DNA of 64,000 bases from Aplectana chamaeleonis. Taxonomy: Eukaryota; Nematoda; Chromadorea; Rhabditida; Cosmocercidae. Made by a program: the position numbers and the translations under genes. This document shows, piece by piece, positions 57,810 through 64,000 of this stretch. Location of the stretch: the NCBI GenBank assembly GCA_029168955.1, contig JAPDOI010000433.1:392501-456500 (forward strand), given 5' to 3'. Numbering within the stretch: the stretch's first letter is position 1; each line of letters begins with the position of its first letter. A model generated the notes under the pieces. That model was given only the letters and a program-made list of their open reading frames with translations. It had not been told where the DNA came from and ran no database searches.

Positions 57810-59357
57810 ACAAGGGAACCAGTTTAAGTCATAGTAACCATTCCAAATGAAAAGTACTTTTCTAGAACCATTTTCGGACGAAAAGTCCGAATATGCCCAT
57901 CGCAGCTGCCTAGACCCACTCATAAAGAAGTTATAGGAGCTTTTTCTCTTGATTTTCGTACCTATTGTAGCCCCCAAAAAGCGCATTATTTTTACGAAAA
58001 TCCGGAAACACACCTGATAATCGTGTTCAGCGCCCAAAACAACATCCTTAGGCAAAGTTAGGGTGAAGGAACATTTTCCAAACTTTGTGCAGACTAACAG
58101 CGTTTTGGGCTTGTAGGGAATTTCGGTCAGACGTTTATTTATACCAATTAAAGGCACTGTTCGCGATGAACTTCATCCTCGAATTTTTCATGACAAACGC
58201 TTCTAGTGGGTCTCAGAAGCAGAACAGCGTCGAAAAAATGGGACGAAAAGCTACCCAGGAGCCGCAAAACGGCTTAGAAAAGTGGGTGAACCCCGCCGCT
58301 GTGGACAAGTCCCGCCCCTTTCCGCCCCTCGACGTGAACAAACGAACACTGATATCCTGAGTTTAGCGATGGTTTCCTCAAAAGCCCCGGCCTTCCCTTC
58401 ATTCTCAACCTCTCTCTTTACTTAGGTCAGTTCGCATACATTGGCTGCAAAAGACGGAAGTTACAATCCTCGGATAACTCGTCCATCATTTTCCCTCACT
58501 CAATTTTTAAGGGACCATAACTCCATTCGGAAGCAACATTGGAAACAGAATGGGACCGGTTTCAAGATAGGCAAAAAAACAGAAAAGCGATTTTTATCGC
58601 GAACAGTGCCTTCAAAGGGCTCTCGAAGCGTTTTAGAAAAGTATTCCAGATTTGACTTAAAATTCGCCCTGGGGGGTTATTGTGGTACTGATCACGAGTC
58701 TGAGGTTAATTTGTTGTTCTTCCAAAGTTTTCGACTAAATTTGTTCAAAGCTTCCCACTGGCAGAGAAAATTGAAGGCAAAATCGACTTTTGACAATTTC
58801 CGGTATGTGGCGACAGATGTGGCTCAAATTGTTCATCTAGAGGTTAATTGGAGTGCTCAACACGAATCTGATGTCATTTTATTGATTTTTCGCAACTTAC
58901 GGTAGATTACGGTGGATGTACGGTAGTTTGGTCAGTCGCAGATTTGTCTCAAAGTTTCTATGTGGGGGTTATTCGGGGTGCTGAATACGAATTTGATGTC
59001 TATTTGTCGATTCTCTAGATATCAAGGTAGGTTTTGCCTCCTAAATGGCATGTTACCTACCGTATCCTACAGTAAACCTTGAAATTTCGACAAGTAAAAC
59101 CCCGATTTGTGTTCAGCACCCCAAATTACCCCTACATACACGTTTTTAGCAGAACCTGGAGAAAAATTTAAAAACACCCTAAAATTCCGTGGGAAAGGTA
59201 CCCTTACCTTGCTGCGGAGCTTTAAAAACGCTCGCAACTTCTTTCAGAGTAGATATAGGCAACTATGATGGGCATATTCGGACTCGTCGTAAAAAATGGT
59301 TCGAGAAAAGTACTTTTCATTTGGAATAGCTACTATGACTTATAGTGGTTCCCTTGT
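57810..59357. mobile_element. 1.5-kb TIR element
   Basis: Arms of about 140 bp (57810-57950 and 59238-59357) are inverted copies from ACAAGGGAACCA through CCAAATGAAAAGTACTTTTC to TCCGAATATGCCCATC. A MITE of the AGGCA family lies inside (58152-58611). The 123-codon minus frame at its left end is part of the arm. No transposase. Confidence 0.7.
58152..58611. mobile_element. MITE of the TTAA-AGGCAGTGTTCACG family, copy 7
   Basis: Ends AGGCACTGTTCGCGATGA and ATCGCGAACAGTGCCT, flanked by TTAA (58148-58151) and TCAA. The body closely matches copy 1 in inverse orientation (GTCTCAGAAGCAGAACAGCG). Confidence 0.75.
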
Positions 59358-59533
59358 GAGAAACAAACTACTCTGCAATATGGGCATTTCAATGTAAAAT
59401 CAGAGTTGCGGACTGAGAATACAAAAAAAAACTAATTTTATCGCAATCTCATAAACGACCAAAGACTTTATGTGCTTTCAGAGTGGCGCTGCAGCCACCT
59501 TCGCTGACGTAGAGAATCTACAAAAGAGGAGTG

Positions 59534-59945
59534 TTACGTAGTCCTGCGTAGCATTCCCCATCTTTTGTACAATCTACGCGTCAGCAAATTTCGCTGCAAC
59601 GACACTATGAAAGCCCCTTTTCTGAACAAACCCACGCCAAACCTTCGTGGCATTTTTTTTTGCCCTAATCATCCTATTTTCAACTTAGTTAATGGTAAAA
59701 GAAACCACCAACTCACATTGATCTCGCCGGAGCAGTTCGTCTTCGCGGTCTTCGATTTGTTAAGAAACGCTCCCATCAGAGCTATATTCGCGTCCGTTAT
59801 CTCCACCAATCCAGACGACGTCAGACGCCACGTTCGAAGCACGGGACGTGGTGCAAGGGTAATCACTGTAAGTGGCTGATCTTCTTCGACTGTTTCGGAT
59901 CGATCAATCGCTGATGCGCTCAGGCAAAATGACATCCCATATTCT
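59534..59945 (-). CDS. 3' end of a spliced gene (two exons), unrecognised product
   Basis: Exon 59945-59717 (after a TTATTTCAG acceptor, before a GTGAGT donor) and exon 59593-59534 (after GTTGCAG, stop TAA) join in phase; the intron is 123 bp. The first reads EYGMSFCLSASAIDRSETVE ... LTSSGLVEITDANIALMG ... NKSKTAKTNCSGEI. The last is a short basic tail (RNLLTRRLYKRWGMLRRTT). Both canonical splice signals and phase agreement support it. Upstream exons are not visible; a palindromic repeat and the CR1-like element lie immediately upstream, possibly within an intron. No family is recognised. Confidence 0.5.
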
Positions 59946-59979
59946 CTGAAATAACACCAACAGACGGCATACGGCCGCG

Positions 59980-60208
59980 TATAGTTGGGCCCGTGGCCTG
60001 TTTCCTTAAGAGAAAACATTCAAAGCTCACGCTCTGCTGGCGCAGCGAACGCGTGCGCCGGCCCGCTAGTTGATTCAGGCCCAGAGAAGAGCGCAGCTGA
60101 TCACTTTACCATACCGCCAGCCGCCGGTGAGGTTTAAAGCTCACGCGCCAGCCGCGGATGAGATTTAAATTTTTTTACTTGAGGAAACAAGCCACGGACC
60201 TAACTATA
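59980..60208. repeat. Inverted repeat, probable small foldback element
   Basis: TATAGTTGGGCCCGTGGCCT (59980) pairs with the inverse near 60191-60208. Between them are two similar GC-rich units (GCCAGCCGC..GGTGAGGTTTAAA, 60116-60170). Non-coding. Confidence 0.5.
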
Positions 60209-60500
60209 CTTCATTTTTACCCATTTACCGGTTTAATTACCCAAGTTTGAGACCCAGTATCTCAAGGTTCCTTGCTGTTCTCCGGCCTACCACTCGTATA
60301 CTTGATGGTTGGATATCAAATGCGCTATTGAATCGCACGTATCTCGTCAAGCAGCCGACGTTTATATATACTGCTCTTGGTCTATTGTCAACGTCTACTA
60401 ACTGCGAGTACCTCTGTGGCGGGGTGCGAAATCATATACTCGACTTTTCAACAAGCCACCATCACAGGTCTGTTAGCTTCAACTCATCTGTTTCGTAAGT

Positions 60501-61336
60501 ATGCCTAACCGTGTTCGCCGCTCTCCTGTTCAGACGCGAGCATTTACAAGTCGCGGCGGAGAAGTTGGATCACAAACACCGTTGGATTTTGCTAGTGCTG
60601 TTGTGGAATCGATGAAGGATGCAACGCTTCCAACGCATTTGAAGCTTGTGATAAGCGAATTCTCGTCTATGAGGGAGAAGTTTGATTTAATCATGTCGAA
60701 AAATCTTGAACTTGTAGATGAGAATAGGTCGTTAGCCACTAAGAATGCCCAGCTACTCAGGATAATGCCGTATTACAAGCTGAAATTGTAGCTCTCAAGT
60801 CTGAGCTTTCCCACAACTTAACTGTGCGCTCGTCCTCTCCTGTTAGGCGTACTAATAACTGTGATTGCACGTTTGAGGAACGTGAGAGGAAGCGGTCGGT
60901 AGTGATCTCTGGTATTGATGAATCTTCCGATGTCATGTCATCAGTTAGGGTATTACATGATGAGAATTGTATTGCTAAGATATTAGATCATTTGGAGGTT
61001 GAGTGCAGGCCCACATCCATTTATCGGATGGGTAAGCCGAATTCTGGTAGGTCACGCTTGATTAAGTTGGTCTTGCCTACAACGTTTCACGCTAATCTAG
61101 TCTGTCGTCGAGCCCACTGGCTCAAATCCTTCTCCTCCAGGGGGGTCTTTATAAGGCCCTCTCTTTCAAAGGAGGAGAGGGACAGAGTCAGGGCCCAACG
61201 GCAGCGTCCCAACTCTAGTTCCGGGAATATCGTTGCTCCTGTGAATGTAAATCATGCCAGCACCTCGAACATTGTAACTGATCCTCCTGCATCTTCCCTG
61301 GGCGACCCAGCCCCTACGAGCTCGGGAAGCTGCTAA
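60501..61336 (+). pseudogene. CR1-like ORF1 (coiled coil plus nucleic-acid-binding domain), frameshifted
   Basis: ATG at 60501 opens a basic N-terminus (MPNRVRRSPVQTR) and a long coiled coil (60640-60820). The coil switches frame near 60757 and continues as NAVLQAEIVALKSELSHN. Next comes a globular domain with SVVISGIDESSD, SIYRMGKPNSGRSRLIKLVL and RGVFIRPSLSKEERDR, as in ORF1 proteins of nematode CR1-like LINEs that bind element RNA. A Ser/Pro-rich tail ends at TAA 61334-61336. Apart from the single frameshift the frame is intact. Confidence 0.78.
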
Positions 61337-61353
61337 ACTCTCCCCGGATAAAT

Positions 61354-62400
61354 TTGTGCCGCCTGACATGTATTGCCACTAACATTCGCTCACTAGTAAA
61401 GAACGTTGACGCGGTGAAATTCTTGCATCGAAAATTCGACACGGACATTATCTCTTTAACTGAAACATGGTTGAACGGTGGGGTTGGGTCGGTTTCTCTA
61501 CTGGGTGACTGGTGCTCGCATTACGAAGTTCTGAGGTCGGACCGTCTTCGCAAAAAGGGTGGAGGAGTTATTTTTCTGGCTAGGAAACTTTTTTGTCCAG
61601 TTCTTGTGTTCCAGGATTCTGTCCCTGATGCATATGAAATCCTTTGCACGGATTTGGGAATCGACGTGAAACCCATACGGTTTCTGGTATTGTACAGGAC
61701 ACCGTCTTGTACTTCGAATTTGTCTGAGCAACTGTTCAGTACCATCGGCGACCTTATTTCTTGTAGCTGGCCTTCTATCATCACAGGCGATTTTAACCTC
61801 CCGGATATCAATTGGAATGAACCATCTGCTTTTGCCAATGTGAGTTCCATCTCAAGAAGTTTTTTAACTGTGTGCTCGAGTCATAGCCTTGGGAAATTTG
61901 TTCGGGCGCCGACCCGTGATGGTCATGTTCTTGACCTAGTTCTGTGTAATGATAACTGTATGGTCAATTCAGTAAGCATTTCTCCGCCGTTGGGGTCCAG
62001 TGATCACTCTACCGTTCATTTTGCACTTAACCTTCCAAGGTGTAATGCTCCCGTAGTTTATAGAAGGAATTTTAGGAGAGCAAATTTCGATGCTATTCGC
62101 AACCATTTACTTCATGTAGACTGGTTCGGTTCCTTGGGCACTGTTTTCAGTGTGGACGAGAAGTACGAGCTTTTTCTTTCTATCATCCATCATTGCATTG
62201 ATACTTTCGTTCCCCTCGAACCGTGTTACCGTAATAAACGAAGACTCCCACCGCATTTAACCAACCTTGAGCGGTTGAGATCGGAGCTTTCAACCTTGTT
62301 GGCTATAACAGAGCAGAAAGACTTAGCTTCTTCTTTTGTGAACTCAGATTTGCTTTCAAAGAGTCGACATCCTAGTTATTCAGGCAAAACTGGATTATAA
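61354..62400 (+). pseudogene. CR1-like ORF2, endonuclease domain
   Basis: The endonuclease/exonuclease/phosphatase fold is recognisable by TNIRSL, LTETWL, LYRTPSC, ITGDFNLPDINW, DLVLCNDN and SDHSTVHF, the catalytic boxes of LINE AP-type endonucleases. They appear intact. No ATG is obvious at the start: the frame begins near TTG 61354 and may begin earlier, overlapping ORF1. The frame stops at 62400; a shift of one base continues it to about 62440 (QAKLDYNLQSLPE) before similarity ends. The reverse transcriptase is missing. Confidence 0.82.
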
Positions 62401-62440
62401 TCTCCAGTCTCTTCCCGAAATTTTCTAGGTGAACGCTCAG

Positions 62441-63034
62441 GTCGGTAACCACAACTCTTGATTGTTCCCACTATAAATGTGGCTTAGTGGGACACTCACG
62501 ATTTGTTGAATACAGACCACGTCTTCCTATGCCCTGCGGTGCTTCACCGCGTCCGATATCATTCCCATACTCGCAAATTCATTCTACATACTGTTACTTT
62601 TGACCCTCTTCGTCTGCAACACTAGATACGTTTCTCAACTTCTATGCTTGGAACCCTGGCTGGACATTGCGATAGGTACGTCTTTTTTAAATATAAACTG
62701 TCACTAGATCCTCCACTAATGAAGTTTTGACTCAAAGTCTAGTTCGTCCCAAGTTGTATTTATGTAGAGGGTATTTTTGAATAGTCGGTTGAAACGTCAC
62801 GTGTATAAAACATGGTAACACGACCGGCCGTATGACCCCCATGATGGTCTGAATTTGCCGAAAATTTTGATGGTGGATAGCCTTTCATTTTTGTGTCGGC
62901 ATTTTTCCATCCACTTCACAACATTTTATTTTTGGACAAAAGGTATCTTTCTCACGATAGCATAACCGATTGACCCTGATCACGGCCCCAGCGCATTGAG
63001 AGGTAGCTCCATGCTGCAATGAGTTTAACGCTTA
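62441..63034. other. Sequence after the truncated LINE, no gene seen
   Basis: No reverse transcriptase motif, tandem 3' tail or exon was recognised in this stretch. Confidence 0.35.
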
Positions 63035-63310
63035 TTATGGTTTGTGTATCCTATCTCTGGGAAGCCGCGACGCAGCTATTATCACGCTGTCCATTGACTC
63101 CGTTGATGGAGACCTAGGAGGTGGGAACTTGCCCTTTACGTTTTCGCCGCACTCGGTCATCCACCATTGCGCGCTCAAAAACGCAGAGAAAATCTCTACC
63201 TTTTTGTGCTTTCCATCAGCGGACTCGATTAGATGAAAATATATCTCTTGTCGAACACTCCCATTTTTTGTAGATGTGCAATTTATGAATGAGACAACAA
63301 ACGGACTATG
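63035..63310 (-). CDS. Possible exon(s) of an unrecognised minus-strand gene
   Basis: A 92-codon frame without an ATG at its start runs from a possible acceptor (AACCTAG) at 63311 to TAA. It reads naturally (NGSVRQEIYFHLIESADGKH). Alternatively a donor (AAAAAG|GTAGAG) and acceptor (CCTCCTAG) could remove 89 bp and shift to a frame ending SINGVNGQRDNSCVAASQR. The two alternatives cannot be separated by eye. Confidence 0.3.
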   Translation of the reverse strand, partial: HSPFVVSFINCTSTKNGSVRQEIYFHLIESADGKHKKVEIFSAFLSAQWWMTECGENVKGKFPPPRSPSTESMDSVIIAASRLPRDRIHKP

Positions 63311-63440
63311 CTAGGTTTCATCAGTGACAAACATGTAGTTTGAAAGTGTTTTATGCTATTTTTCTCATTTTTTCATATGTTCTAGGAGAAAGAGCGAAGA
63401 CAGGAGTCAGGATGCGTCACCAGCGTTTTCCGAACCTAAA

Positions 63441-63609
63441 CTAATGCGTTGCTGCTGTGCCCCTGCCTAAAGGCATTGTGATTTTCTCATAGTATAAAAA
63501 TTTATTCGTATTCGTGTTCTTTATAAGTGATAATGAATGCTGTGCTCCCTTGTTATTGGCAACAGCTTCTTCCACAGCGGCGCGATCGTAATCCATTTCG
63601 GTGAACATC
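63441..63609 (-). CDS. Possible terminal exon, unrecognised
   Basis: A good acceptor (pyrimidine tract, CATTGCAG) directly precedes ATG at 63608-63606. The frame reads MFTEMDYDRAAVEEAVANNK and stays open to 63441. AATAAA lies within the frame, so the true end may be earlier or the candidate false. Confidence 0.28.
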
Positions 63610-63686
63610 CTGCAATGAAGTCGTCGGAAAAAAGTTGGTGTTGCATGCGGAGTTGAATTTCTATGATTTGATACTTGTATTATCAT

Positions 63687-64000
63687 GAGCGTTATTTTCT
63701 TATTGTTCGCCAGGCGGGGCTTAAAGCGGGACGTAATCTGGAATGATCCCAGTGCAGGTCTGAAGAAAACTTTGGTGTTGATCTGAAATTGGAACCTATA
63801 GAGACTCGGGGTTCTGAAAATCTATGTTCTGAGTGAAAGACAAACGCGTAAAAAGTTTCTGAATAAACTGAACATCACATTCCTCACCATCCATCCACAA
63901 TCCTCATGCAGGATTGGGCAGGCCGTTGCGCCAATTTTCGTCAGAGCTACGACCCCCCTTTTTTGACCGAGATTTGGAAGTAGATTTTCAAAAATTTACG
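63687..64000. other. Window end, nothing recognised
   Basis: No exon, repeat or motif could be supported in the final 300 bases. Confidence 0.35.

Larger units (their letters stand above)
60240..62440 (+). mobile_element. CR1-like LINE, ORF1 and endonuclease only
   Basis: ORF1 and the 5' part of ORF2 are present in the order expected for CR1-group LINEs, but nothing like the reverse transcriptase follows 62440. Loss of the 3' side is unusual for LINEs, which normally lose the 5' end, so an internal deletion or rearrangement is likely. Frameshifts in both ORFs make it inactive. Confidence 0.8.

Noticed and set aside
57786..58157. 123-codon minus-strand frame
   Set aside because: Its downstream part is the terminal inverted repeat of the 57810-59357 element, which recurs inverted at 59238-59357.

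Overview
This is a eukaryotic window, most likely from a parasitic nematode of the strongylid/hookworm type. The evidence is an AT-rich background, very short introns (56-58 bp where I could place both splice sites), abundant RTE reverse transcriptases of the kind common in hookworm genomes, CR1-type and Bel/Pao-type retroelement remains, and dense small inverted-repeat transposons. The species assignment is inference. There are no bacterial operons, rRNA genes or CRISPR arrays, and I could confirm no complete tRNA.

Host genes are few, small and mostly partial. None matched a family I can name. On the + strand there are three 3' exons (1833-3238), a possible exon split by a transposon (18705-19323) and a multi-exon 3' end (27979-29033). 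On the - strand there are a two-exon small membrane protein (17125-17479), a gene with an in-frame stop (57069-57753), a two-exon 3' end (59534-59945) and weaker exon candidates near 63.0-63.6 kb.

Layout: 0-10 kb holds the first gene, a dead RTE element and several palindromic elements. 9.9-16 kb is dominated by GC-rich 42-bp tandem arrays, a long GT microsatellite and another palindrome. 17-20 kb carries two small gene candidates. 20-27 kb is built of dispersed repeats in inverted orientation around further 42-bp arrays and G-rich blocks. 30.3-42.0 kb is a nest: an RTE element split by a 5.5-kb insertion that itself carries a Harbinger-like MITE, followed by a 3.6-kb element with terminal inverted repeats and subterminal 42-bp arrays. 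43-47 kb holds TIR elements and MITEs. 47-51 kb is a decayed Bel/Pao-type gag region with nested palindromes. 54-56 kb is a Mutator-like element inserted in a 60-bp tandem array. 57-60 kb has minus-strand gene ends around another TIR element. 60.2-62.4 kb is a CR1-like element lacking its reverse transcriptase.

The main unexplained pattern is that six separate tandem arrays in this window have a 42-bp period. Five of them share a recognisable sequence core, and several lie inside transposon-like inverted repeats. Several insertions can be ordered in time because an uninserted relative, an interrupted reading frame or an interrupted older element is also present in the window.
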